Source: Pseudobdellovibrionaceae bacterium
GTDB taxonomy: Bacteria; Bdellovibrionota; Bdellovibrionia; Bdellovibrionales; JAMPXM01
Length of the DNA stretch: 47,042 nt
Assembly (NCBI GenBank): GCA_947462815.1
Contig: CANHQR010000024.1
Coordinates: forward strand, 1-47,042
Reading direction: 5' to 3'
Positions 33,633-41,850 of the stretch are shown piece after piece. Both the position numbers and the translations under genes were made by a program. Under the pieces are notes generated by a model. That model did no database searches and was not told the DNA's origin. It saw nothing but the letters and a program-made list of their open reading frames with translations. Each line of letters starts with the position of its first letter. Position 1 is the first letter of the stretch.

Positions 33633-36600
33633 ATGCAAAGGCGGAGCGTGAGTCTCAAATTCTTCCATGAGCTTGTCGCGACGATCTCGTCGAAGACAGC
33701 GACGTCGCATCCAGTTTTGGCCGTGCATTGTCTTGCTCTGTGTATTTTAGCGCTTCTTTTTTCGACTGACATCGCGATCGCACAGTCCGTGACCCAATCG
33801 ACACCCAAGCATTACATGAAGTTCAACGGTGTCTCCCCCAAGGAAGGCAAAGAGCTGCAAAAGAAGTTTCCCCATTTCTTTCAGCGCGAAGTGACGCTTG
33901 CGGAGATCGACGAGCTGGTTCGATACCTCATGCAAACCAAACGCTTTTCGAATATTGACGTCATTCGCCGGCAGAATACCGAAGACGGCCCCCACCTTCT
34001 TTTGGTGGCCACCGAACTTCGCAAAATCGTCGAGATCAAGATCCAAGGCGCACGTGCGATACCAGAAGCCGAGGTCCGACGCTTTCTCAAGATCAATGAA
34101 GGCCAAGCTTTCGAACGCAAAGAGGTCTTGGACGGACGAGATGCCCTGAAGACCGAGTACACCAATCGGGGCTACGTCAACGCGGAGTTCGAGGTGGATT
34201 TTCCTCGCTTCACGGACACCGAAGTCTCCGTTGAGGTTCGGATCCGTGAGGGCTCACCCATTCGGATTTCATCAGTTGTCTTTGAAACGGCGAATACCGA
34301 ATTGAAACAACGCCTCACCAACTATGCCCGACGATTCCGAGGCCAAGCTTTGACTCGCGACGAGCGCGAGAACATTCGTCTCGACGTTGTCCGCTACCTT
34401 CGCGAGCAGCGGTATCTCACCGCACAGCTCCTGGAACCACAGCTCCAGCAAATGCAGCAAGGCCAAGAGCAAACGGACAAAAGTCAGTTTCGTATGTCAT
34501 TTACCGTGGAGAGCCCTTGGCGATATCAGTTCCTGTTTGAAGGTCTTTCGGCCTTTTCTGCATCGTCGCTCATCCGCAATCTCAATCTCGAACAGCTGGG
34601 CGGATCGGTTTCGACTCCTGCCCCCGAGCTCGCCGAGAAGCTTCGCCGACACTACCGAAACGCAGGCTATGCTCATGTGGAAGTTAAGACGGAAGACCGG
34701 GTGGTCGCGGAGAATTGGCTTCACGAAATCAAATTCATTGTTGAGGAAGGCCCAAGAGTTCGAATTCGGAATATCGAGATCACCGGGAACATCTCTCGAC
34801 CCGGGTCCTACTATGCCAATTGGGTAAGATCCTCCTCTTCCGATCTGATCGGACAGGGCTATTACAACAAGGCCGATATCGAAGAGGGAATAAAACAACT
34901 CGAGCGTGAGCTTCAATTCCAAGGTTTCCATCGCGCCAAAGTTAAAAACTGGCGAACAGAATTCAACAAGACCGCTCAAGATCGCCAAGCCGAACGCGAA
35001 GGGCGCAAGAGCCGCGGCTCGCAGGCTTCGGTGATTCTCAACATCGACGAAGGCCCGCTGACGATTGTTCGTCAGGTCAAATTCGAAGGCGCGGAAGCCT
35101 TCTCACGGGTGCAACTGGCGAACCTCCTGCCACTCAAAGCTGGCCAAGCTCTGCTCAACTCCGATTTGCTGGAGTCCATCGAACGACTCAAACAGTTCTA
35201 TCAATCGCAGGGCTACCTCGAGATGCAGATTACCAACGAGCGTAGCCCTGACTCGCTCGTGACCTACAACGACACGAGTACGCAAGCGACCGTGGACTTT
35301 CAAATCTACGAAGGTCCGCGCGTCGTCATCTCCAACATCGTGCTCGAGGGCAATGACTTTACCCAAGACTACGTGATTCTTCGCGAGATTGAGGTTCAGC
35401 CCGGCGACATCTTCACGCCCGAGGCGGCTGAAGAGATTCGCTATAACCTCACTCGCCTCGGCCTCTTCAGTAAAGTCGAAGTCCGCACGAGCGAAGAAGG
35501 TACACGGATTGCGGAGCGGACATTAGTCATTCGCGTCGAGGAGCGAGATCCCGGACTCTTCACCGCGGGTGTCGGGGTTGTTCAGGATCGCGATCTCATC
35601 TTTCGTGGCTACGCCGGATTCGTCTATCGAAACCTCTATGGCACGGGCAGATCCGTCAGCGCTCGCATTGACCCCAGCTACTCGACGGATCCCAAGATCT
35701 CTTATCTCGAACACAAGATCACACTCGGTTACACGGAGCCCTACATCTTCGGCGATCGCAACCGCGGTCGTCTCAATCTTGTTCGTGAGCTCAAGTTTTT
35801 CGAATTCGATGACCGCGATCGGACGATCATTCAGGAAAAGAACGCTCTGGGTCTTTTAATCGACAAGGACTTCACTAAGAATATCAAACTCACTTTCACA
35901 GCCTACGACTTTTCGAGTCTCACGCAGTTCGACCGACGCTCCTACGACATCAAAAGAACGCAAAACATTGCGAAGGTCGGCCCTCTCTTTGAGTTCGATT
36001 GGCGTGACAACATTTTCAACCCAACCAAGGGAAGTTACAGCTCGATCGGTGCTGAGTACTCAGATCCCAACATCGGAAGCTCTGAAGACATCAGCCAAAG
36101 CATCAAATTCGTCAAAGCGACGGCTTCGACGGCGCTTTACACACGGCTTTGGCGCCAAGATCCACGTTGGGTATTCGCAAACGCCGTTCGCGTCGGTTAT
36201 CTACGTAACCTCTCCGAGCGCACACCCAGCGGCGTGCCGTATGAAGAATCCTTTGTCTTGGGAGGACGCGCCACCATTCGTGGTTTCGACGGCTCTGACA
36301 TCGAGCGTGTGCCCAACCTCAATCAACTCGGTGTCGCCAACCGTCGGGACTTCTACATGACAGGTGAGTCGACCTACTACCTGATCAAGAGCGAGTTGCG
36401 CTTCCCGATCATGGCCAACACCAGCTTTGGCGAGATCTCCGGAGCTTTCTTCTACGATGGTGGCGCAGTTAAACTCACGCAACGCGAGTTCGAAGGCTCC
36501 TACCGTGATTCAGCAGGAGCCGCGCTCCGAATCGGCGTCGCGGGCGGCATCCTCGTGAGTCTCGAGTACGGTTTTAAGCTGACTCGCCGGACTTGGGATG

Positions 36601-36650
36601 GCGTCCAGGAAAGTCCGGGATCCTTTCATTTGTCGATTGGAACCTTCTAA
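33633..36650 (+). CDS. Omp85-family outer membrane protein with about seven POTRA domains
   Basis: A 1005-residue protein with a signal peptide (hydrophobic core LALCILALLFSTDIAIA), a long periplasmic part and a C-terminal barrel from about residue 637. I count seven POTRA-like units, beginning near residues 55, 128, 208, 295, 374, 475 and 562; most start with PhxI-type strands and end in EG before the next. The barrel carries the IRGF motif (882-885), the VRGF-type lid contact of BamA, and ends in LSIGTF with a terminal Phe. BamA has five POTRAs and TamA three. Adjacent to tamB, this may act as its TamA partner or as the BamA of the cell. ATG 33633 has AGGTGA just upstream; GTG 33627 is also possible. 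Confidence 0.9.
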   Translation: MQRRSVSLKFFHELVATISSKTATSHPVLAVHCLALCILALLFSTDIAIAQSVTQSTPKHYMKFNGVSPKEGKELQKKFPHFFQREVTLAEIDELVRYLMQTKRFSNIDVIRRQNTEDGPHLLLVATELRKIVEIKIQGARAIPEAEVRRFLKINEGQAFERKEVLDGRDALKTEYTNRGYVNAEFEVDFPRFTDTEVSVEVRIREGSPIRISSVVFETANTELKQRLTNYARRFRGQALTRDERENIRLDVVRYLREQRYLTAQLLEPQLQQMQQGQEQTDKSQFRMSFTVESPWRYQFLFEGLSAFSASSLIRNLNLEQLGGSVSTPAPELAEKLRRHYRNAGYAHVEVKTEDRVVAENWLHEIKFIVEEGPRVRIRNIEITGNISRPGSYYANWVRSSSSDLIGQGYYNKADIEEGIKQLERELQFQGFHRAKVKNWRTEFNKTAQDRQAEREGRKSRGSQASVILNIDEGPLTIVRQVKFEGAEAFSRVQLANLLPLKAGQALLNSDLLESIERLKQFYQSQGYLEMQITNERSPDSLVTYNDTSTQATVDFQIYEGPRVVISNIVLEGNDFTQDYVILREIEVQPGDIFTPEAAEEIRYNLTRLGLFSKVEVRTSEEGTRIAERTLVIRVEERDPGLFTAGVGVVQDRDLIFRGYAGFVYRNLYGTGRSVSARIDPSYSTDPKISYLEHKITLGYTEPYIFGDRNRGRLNLVRELKFFEFDDRDRTIIQEKNALGLLIDKDFTKNIKLTFTAYDFSSLTQFDRRSYDIKRTQNIAKVGPLFEFDWRDNIFNPTKGSYSSIGAEYSDPNIGSSEDISQSIKFVKATASTALYTRLWRQDPRWVFANAVRVGYLRNLSERTPSGVPYEESFVLGGRATIRGFDGSDIERVPNLNQLGVANRRDFYMTGESTYYLIKSELRFPIMANTSFGEISGAFFYDGGAVKLTQREFEGSYRDSAGAALRIGVAGGILVSLEYGFKLTRRTWDGVQESPGSFHLSIGTF

Positions 36651-36653
36651 TTG

Positions 36654-36674
36654 TAAGCCGGCTTTCGAGGCTTA
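36654..36674. terminator. Short dyad between omp85 and the convergent regulator gene
   Basis: TAAGCC and GGCTTA flank a 9-base loop, and the inner AAGCCGGCTT is itself palindromic. It fills the 21-base gap between two converging genes and includes the stop of the minus-strand gene. Stem length is modest, so terminator activity is uncertain. Confidence 0.35.
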
Positions 36675-37508
36675 AAACGACATTTTATCGGGTAAACCCA
36701 TTCGCGCTGAGATAATTCGCACAATCTCAGCGGCGGTCTCTTCAAGAGCTCTTTCGGTCACATTGAAAACGGGCCAGCGGCGGTTCTTCGCAAACAGCTC
36801 TTGAGCATACGTGATTTCCTTCTCGATGTAGCTCGCGCGGGCGTACTCTCCGCCAGGATCTTGCCCAAACTTCTCGAGCCGATTGCGGCGAATTCTCGAG
36901 AGCGAATCGGTATCGATCAAGAGGCCAACAATTTTTCGCTGATCGACTTTAAAGAGCTGCTCAGGAAGAGGGGTTCCGACCACAATCGGAATGTTGGCCA
37001 CCTTCCAACCCTTGTGACTGAGGAAGATCGACAACGGTGTCTTCGAGGTACGGGATACACCCACCAAAATGATGTCAGCCAGATCGAGTTCCGCCAAACT
37101 TTTGCCGTCATCGTGCTTCACCGTGTACTCGATCGCTTCGATTCGCCGATAATAACGCTCGTCGACAGTCCGTAACATTCCCGCACTTTTCTCACCGCTC
37201 GCGACACCAAAATACGCGTCGAGGGAGCCCAGCAAGGGACCGAGCAAGTCAACATGCAAAAGTCCTTTCGCGCTTGCGTACTCCTGGATTTTCAAACGCA
37301 GATCAACTGACACCACGGTGTAAATCACAATGCCCTGATTGTTGAAGGCTTCGTCGATGACCGCCTCGGCCTGTGATTCGGTACGAACGTTTTTACTCCG
37401 CACAATGTTGATTTCTGTATCTTGATACTGAACGAGGGCCGCGCGAATCATCGTTGCGGCGGTCTCACCTGTTCCATCGGAAATGATGTAGATACTGCCC
37501 TTTTTCAT
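36672..37508 (-). CDS. PEP synthase / pyruvate phosphate dikinase regulatory protein
   Basis: A 278-residue member of the DUF299 family, bifunctional kinase/phosphorylases that control PEP synthase (PpsR) or pyruvate, phosphate dikinase (PDRP) by ADP-dependent phosphorylation and phosphate-dependent reactivation of a Thr. The start SIYIISDGTGETA, the loop GVSRTSKTPLS (P-loop GVSRTSKT at 150-157), ANIPIVVGTPLP and GLLIDTDSLSRIRRNR are diagnostic. Which target it acts on cannot be told; neither ppsA nor ppdK is in the window. ATG 37508 fits the family and follows AAAGG; the 50-residue extension in the open frame is rejected. Confidence 0.92.
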   Translation of the reverse strand: MKKGSIYIISDGTGETAATMIRAALVQYQDTEINIVRSKNVRTESQAEAVIDEAFNNQGIVIYTVVSVDLRLKIQEYASAKGLLHVDLLGPLLGSLDAYFGVASGEKSAGMLRTVDERYYRRIEAIEYTVKHDDGKSLAELDLADIILVGVSRTSKTPLSIFLSHKGWKVANIPIVVGTPLPEQLFKVDQRKIVGLLIDTDSLSRIRRNRLEKFGQDPGGEYARASYIEKEITYAQELFAKNRRWPVFNVTERALEETAAEIVRIISARMGLPDKMSF

Positions 37509-37611
37509 CTTCGCCTTTTCATAGAGTTCATCCGTCGGGAACTCATCCGTATTGACCTTTTCGGTTATCAGCTCCTCCGCATTTAGGCCTTCGGCACGGA
37601 GCGTTCCATAT

Positions 37612-38349
37612 TCAAAGCCCCAACGGGGAAGGTGAATCCACTTGAATGGGCTCGCCAACCTCCCCTTGCGGAGGGGGTAATCGACGGATCAGGCCTCGCG
37701 CCACACGTTCCGCATGATCGCGGCGAAAGGGCTCGTTGCGCGAATCGAAAATCAGCCACACGCAAGTCTCATCTCGCATGGCGAGTACCGCCGAGGCGCT
37801 GGGCTCGGTGGACCAGAGCTGGGTTTGTCGCCCCTGAATCTCTGGCTTGCGATCAACCCGAACGTCTCCCGCCTGCAGATCTCGAAGATGAACTTCTTCA
37901 ATCGAATGCGACAAATCCTGAAACTGCAGATCTTCGGCAACTTCCCAAGGTCGGCGACGACTGATGCGGACTTGGCCGCAGCGAAGATTCTGAAGCTCGG
38001 GATCGAGTTGCTGCTCAAAAACTTCCACGCGCACATCAGGAACATAGGCTCGAGCCAAAATCCATACATCTAAAAGCGTCCATGCTTGACGCTCGGGATG
38101 CCAGATCAATCGCGCCGCTCGCGAATAATTCTGCGCAACCCATGGGACTTCGATGAAGGTCGCACGCGGCGAACTCGCCTCGAGGGCAGATGGCAGATGG
38201 CTCAGTCGCCTGAGGCTCTTCCACAAACGGCGAAGCAAATGATGAGCTTTCGAGTTGAAGGAGGTGACGATTCTCGCAACCTCGCGAGGCCCGCTTGAAG
38301 TGGCTGCCTCCGCATTCCTGATCTCGAAGTCGCGGCGGACTTCGTTCAC
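37612..38349 (-). CDS. Hypothetical protein, 245 residues
   Basis: No family is recognised. The protein is soluble, rich in Arg, Glu and Leu, and looks alpha/beta in its second half (TLLDVWILARAYVPDVRVEVF, then CVWLIFDSRNEP). The start is set at GTG 38349, which overlaps the stop of the preceding 129-residue gene as GTGA; GTG 38361 is an alternative. The end lies about 100 bases before the PEP synthase regulator. Codon composition fits the neighbours and no other frame is better, so I accept it as a gene. Its close coupling to the upstream gene suggests that the two products act together. Confidence 0.55.
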   Translation of the reverse strand: MNEVRRDFEIRNAEAATSSGPREVARIVTSFNSKAHHLLRRLWKSLRRLSHLPSALEASSPRATFIEVPWVAQNYSRAARLIWHPERQAWTLLDVWILARAYVPDVRVEVFEQQLDPELQNLRCGQVRISRRRPWEVAEDLQFQDLSHSIEEVHLRDLQAGDVRVDRKPEIQGRQTQLWSTEPSASAVLAMRDETCVWLIFDSRNEPFRRDHAERVARGLIRRLPPPQGEVGEPIQVDSPSPLGL

Positions 38350-38735
38350 GGCGACACCCACAAAATCTCAAGACTTGGTTCTCGAGGCCACTTCGAGCCG
38401 GTCGGTTTCATCGCGGCTGTCGCCAAGATGACAACTCGATCCACCCCCAAGGCCTTGGCGTCCGCAAGAGCGAGTGACAGTCGATGTTCCCAAGATTCGT
38501 CGGCCTGTTCTTGAAGTACAAGAACTCCACGGGCCGGAAATCCAGGAGGCGTCGCCACCAGCAAGCGCCCCTTCTCGGCACGAGGCCACTGCCGCCGAAT
38601 CAGAAGATTCAGCTCCCAATCCAGCCGCGATAACCACGGCGAATTCACGGGATCCACGACGATCCAAAGATCTTGCGGTCGCGATTCTTGCCATATCTGA
38701 GGCCAGGTTTTCTGTTCGAAGATCGCTCGATTCAT
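38346..38735 (-). CDS. Hypothetical protein, possibly a stand-alone M17 N-terminal-like domain
   Basis: A 129-residue soluble protein with alternating strands and helices: LWIVVDPVNSPWL, GRLLVATPP, RGVLVLQEQADESWEHRLSL and ADAKALGVDRVVILAT. The last two segments resemble the macro-like N-terminal domain of M17 leucyl aminopeptidases, where a short acidic helix leads into ALG-V-RVA-L, but the similarity is weak and the catalytic half is absent. It is coupled to the following 245-residue gene by GTGA and separated from nusB by a probable terminator. A different family, or a degenerate gene, cannot be excluded. Confidence 0.5.
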   Translation of the reverse strand: MNRAIFEQKTWPQIWQESRPQDLWIVVDPVNSPWLSRLDWELNLLIRRQWPRAEKGRLLVATPPGFPARGVLVLQEQADESWEHRLSLALADAKALGVDRVVILATAAMKPTGSKWPREPSLEILWVSP

Positions 38736-38840
38736 TGAACTTCATGCTCTCAAACGCAGACGCGTTGTCAAACCATCGGTCTCTCCCAACAGGTCGGCCT
38801 CGCAGGACCTCGAGCCTCAAGCGAAAGCCGCCCGCACCTC

Positions 38841-38866
38841 AAAAAGTTGCGAAGCTGCAACAACTT
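38841..38866 (-). terminator. Probable intrinsic terminator downstream of nusB
   Basis: On the minus strand GTTGC and GCAAC form a 5-bp stem with a 6-base loop (alternatively AAGTTG/CAACTT, 6 bp), directly followed by TTTTT. It lies about 70 bases beyond the nusB stop. The stem is short but the T-run is correctly placed. Confidence 0.5.
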
Positions 38867-38933
38867 GCGAGGCTTTCTCGAAGTCAGAGCCGCGACTTCA
38901 GTGACCCTTAGGCTGGGCCACACTCGAATGCGC

Positions 38934-39392
38934 TTAGATCGAAGTGTTGGCGATGGGATCCAAAACCCCATTCACGAAAGCGGCTGATTCTGAACTGCCA
39001 AATTCTTTGGCGAGTTCGACGGCCTCATCGAGAATCACAGGGCGATCGATCTTCTCGTCGCCAAATCGCAATTCAAAAATGGCCAGCCGAAGAATCGAAA
39101 GATCCACCAGACTCATGCGTGAGATTTTCCAATGCTGGGAGTGCTTTTCAATCAAGGCATCGATCGAGGCAATATGTTGGCAAACGCCCAAAAACAGCGT
39201 TCCCGCATAGCTGGCGACGTCTTGCTCGATTCGAAAATTGAAAATGAAATCGTGCAACAGGACGGGGGGCTCAGCCTCAAGACCCCGCGGGGCGAACTCG
39301 GCCGAAGGCGAAATTCCGCCCACGCCGGCCAGAAACTCTCGCTGAAACAAAAGCTGAAGCGCCACCTGGCGCGAATGCCGTCGCAATGTCAT
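38934..39392 (-). CDS. nusB: Transcription antitermination factor NusB
   Basis: A 152-residue all-helical protein that binds boxA RNA with NusE (S10) during rRNA antitermination. The N-terminus RRHSRQVALQLLFQREF and the C-terminal half are typical: SLVDLSILRLAIFELRFGDEKI, PVILDEAVELAKEFGS and AAFVNGVLDPIA. A loop of about 20 residues near positions 25-50 is longer than in E. coli. ATG 39392 gives the family start; a codon 12 bases earlier is also possible. Often found after ribH; here no riboflavin gene is near. The upstream gene is divergent. Confidence 0.93.
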   Translation of the reverse strand: MTLRRHSRQVALQLLFQREFLAGVGGISPSAEFAPRGLEAEPPVLLHDFIFNFRIEQDVASYAGTLFLGVCQHIASIDALIEKHSQHWKISRMSLVDLSILRLAIFELRFGDEKIDRPVILDEAVELAKEFGSSESAAFVNGVLDPIANTSI

Positions 39393-39589
39393 GAGGGCGC
39401 ACACTAGCGGCGTCAGATATTGCGCGTCAAGTCGACAGAATTCCGAGCCTTATTTCAATTCACTCTAAAGTCTTTGCAGGCCATTAAGTTTCTAGACGCA
39501 CCCCGCCCAATCCGTTAAAGCTTAAGCTTAGGACGCTGAAGAATTGCCCAAGAGGTCTTAAAGAACGAGACCCGCAAGCGGAGGCCCTT

Positions 39590-40438
39590 ATGCTGCTCAA
39601 TCGAGCTCCATCACACTCTCCATCTGGCTCCTCATCTGGCTCCTCATCTGGTTCCTCATCGGGTTGGTCCTTGAGCCGCGCATTTCCGAGACTCGCCGTG
39701 GCCCTGCTACTGGCGGCGCTGCCTGTTATGGAAATTCAACTCGGTCCTGTCGCTTCAGCCCAAGTCTTCGAAGACGGCTATTCTGCCGTAGACGTAACAG
39801 AGGGAGACCCGAAACCCCGCCAAGTGCGCACGCCGCCCGCCAACACCCGCGTGGGTCGCAAGCGCTATGCGGAAAACCAAGAGGCTCAACCTGAAACAGG
39901 TCGCGATGCCGCGGTTAAATACATGTCTCCTCGCCAGCCCGCGAACTCCAGCGGCGGATCTGTCGATCACTATTTGCAGATCGCCTTCGGATGGTCGGTC
40001 AATGATCAGAGTTTCAAATGGGGTCAGCCTGACAATCAGACGAACGTTGGTCGTTGGAACCTCGGCATTTCGTATCGCATGGGCGAGTGGGTGAACTCGA
40101 TGGATTTACTCATGCGGGTGGAAGCCACTCGGTTTGCCATGGCGGAGGGCGGAATCACTAAGTTCAGCTTCATGCCCCTCATCACTTTTCCAGATGCCAG
40201 CAGTCGGTTTCCGCTCTACTTTGGCGCCGGCATTGGTCTTGGCATTTTTGGGAATCAGTTTGGCGGCGAATCTTCGCTTGCACTCGATTACCAAGTCTTG
40301 GCCGGAGCACGCTTTTTCAATCTTTGGGGTTCAGCCGGTCTCTTCGTTGAGGGTGGCGTGAAGAATCACATCCACGTTCTCAGCGATGGGCAGTACAATG
40401 GCACGTTCGTTTCCACCGGGACGCTCTTCACGTTCTAA
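39590..40438 (+). CDS. Outer-membrane-type beta-barrel protein
   Basis: A 282-residue exported protein. The N-terminus is unusual: four Gly-Ser-Ser-Ser units encoded by 12-bp repeats precede the hydrophobic core (LAVALLLAALPVM) of the signal peptide, which should be cut near SAQ at about residue 57. A polar linker follows, then about 160 residues of alternating beta-strands with aromatic girdles (HYLQIAFGWSV, RWNLGISYRMG, LYFGAGIGLGIFG) that end in TLFTF; a terminal Phe is the signal recognised by the BAM complex. No specific family is recognised. A GGAGG ribosome site precedes the ATG. The end overlaps the start of the methyltransferase frame. Confidence 0.75.
   Translation: MLLNRAPSHSPSGSSSGSSSGSSSGWSLSRAFPRLAVALLLAALPVMEIQLGPVASAQVFEDGYSAVDVTEGDPKPRQVRTPPANTRVGRKRYAENQEAQPETGRDAAVKYMSPRQPANSSGGSVDHYLQIAFGWSVNDQSFKWGQPDNQTNVGRWNLGISYRMGEWVNSMDLLMRVEATRFAMAEGGITKFSFMPLITFPDASSRFPLYFGAGIGLGIFGNQFGGESSLALDYQVLAGARFFNLWGSAGLFVEGGVKNHIHVLSDGQYNGTFVSTGTLFTF
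39621..39668 (+). repeat. Four 12-bp tandem repeats in the signal-peptide region
   Basis: Units CATCTGGCTCCT, CATCTGGCTCCT, CATCTGGTTCCT and CATCGGGTTGGT, the last diverged. They encode Gly-Ser-Ser-Ser repeats ahead of the signal-peptide core of the barrel protein. Confidence 0.88.
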
Positions 40439-41780
40439 GTCATTCGATCGAGGCGCGAGCACGAAGGCTTCACGGACTGCTTCGCCGCAAGTCCCTCACC
40501 ACAAGAAGAAAGAGCCCTCGCTGGAGGAGCGTCCTCACTTCATTCATCGCCCCATTGCGCGACTCGCTTTGCAGGCCGTGGCGGATGTGATGTTTGATTC
40601 GCGCCCCGCCGACAAAGTCATTGAGCACTACTTCAAAAATCAGCGCAGCATGGGAGCCAGAGACCGTCGTCAATTCGCAGAGCTCACCTACGATCTGATT
40701 CGCTGGTGGAGACGGCTGGCGTGGCTGACGCAAATCCCTGAGTCCGACCTACACCGAGAGAACTTGTGGCCGCTGTTGGCCGCGTGGTGGGTGGAGCGCG
40801 GCGAGGCCGTTCCCGCTTGGGACGAGCTCCACGATTGGCCGAGCAAGCGCTTCACGGCGCGCAAGCGCGAAATCACGACAGCTCCGCGAGCCATTCAACA
40901 TTCCCTTCCGGATTGGCTCGATGCTATCGGCGAGCAGGAATTGGGTGCTCAAGTATGGAGCGCCACCTGCATCGAACTCAACAAGCCGGCTCCCGTGGTC
41001 TTGCGAGCTAACGCACTCAAGTGCACGCGCGATCTGCTCGCGGAGCGGTTGCGCTTAGAAAACGAACTTGAAACTGAGCCAGCGCCACAGACGCAACATG
41101 GTCTTATTCTCAAAGATCGCTCACCCGTCTTTCGAACGCTCGCTTTTCAAGAAGGTTGGTTTGAAGTTCAGGATGGCGCCAGCCAACAAGCCGCGGAGGC
41201 TCTCGGCGCCCAAAGCGGCGAATGGATCATCGACGCTTGCGCTGGGGCGGGCGGAAAGACGCTGGCGATTGGCGCCACGATGGCGAATAAGGGAAAAATT
41301 CTCGCTCTGGATGTCCATGATCGCCGGCTCCAAGAACTCAAAAAACGCGCGGCCCGTGCGGGACTTGATATTGTCGAGGCTCGACTCATCGACGGAAGCA
41401 AAAGTATCAAACGCCTTGAAGCCACTGCGGATCGCTTGTTTCTCGATGTACCTTGCTCGGGCACGGGAATTCTTCGTCGCAATCCCGATGCGAAGTGGAA
41501 GTTGCGTGAAACCGACCTCGCATCACTTCGCTCGACACAAAGCGAGATTCTCGCCACCTACACGCGCATGCTCAAGCCGGGAGGTCGTCTCGTTTACGCC
41601 ACTTGCTCGATTCTCCCGAGCGAAAATCAAAAGGCGATCGCCGATTTTCTGAACTCCGAGGCCGGCCAAGGATTCGAAAAGCTCAGCGAGCGTAGTCTTG
41701 CCGTCGGCGAACAGGGTTACGATGGGTTCTATATGGCCGTACTCCAACTCAAGCCGGCGCACAAATCTCTCAATGCCTAA
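40386..41780 (+). CDS. RsmB/NOL1-type RNA (cytosine-5) methyltransferase
   Basis: A SAM-dependent RNA m5C methyltransferase of the RsmB/Sun group; E. coli RsmB modifies C967 of 16S rRNA. An N-terminal NusB-like helical region (about 55-140, ALQAVADVMF and RDRRQFAELTYDLIRWW) precedes the catalytic domain: SAM motif IIDACAGAGGKTLAIG, catalytic Cys C357 in DVPCSGTGILRRNPDAKW and C407 in YATCSILPSEN. All required residues are present. The first 50 residues are basic and poorly conserved. ATG 40386 lies within the 3' end of the barrel gene, and ATG 40398 is equally possible; no good ribosome site marks either. Exact RNA target not determined. Confidence 0.88.
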   Translation: MGSTMARSFPPGRSSRSKSFDRGASTKASRTASPQVPHHKKKEPSLEERPHFIHRPIARLALQAVADVMFDSRPADKVIEHYFKNQRSMGARDRRQFAELTYDLIRWWRRLAWLTQIPESDLHRENLWPLLAAWWVERGEAVPAWDELHDWPSKRFTARKREITTAPRAIQHSLPDWLDAIGEQELGAQVWSATCIELNKPAPVVLRANALKCTRDLLAERLRLENELETEPAPQTQHGLILKDRSPVFRTLAFQEGWFEVQDGASQQAAEALGAQSGEWIIDACAGAGGKTLAIGATMANKGKILALDVHDRRLQELKKRAARAGLDIVEARLIDGSKSIKRLEATADRLFLDVPCSGTGILRRNPDAKWKLRETDLASLRSTQSEILATYTRMLKPGGRLVYATCSILPSENQKAIADFLNSEAGQGFEKLSERSLAVGEQGYDGFYMAVLQLKPAHKSLNA

Positions 41781-41850
41781 ATTGAGACGCAAACAACTCG
41801 ATCGTGCGACTCGCACGCTGGATCTCGCGGCATCAGGGCGCCGCAAGTTC

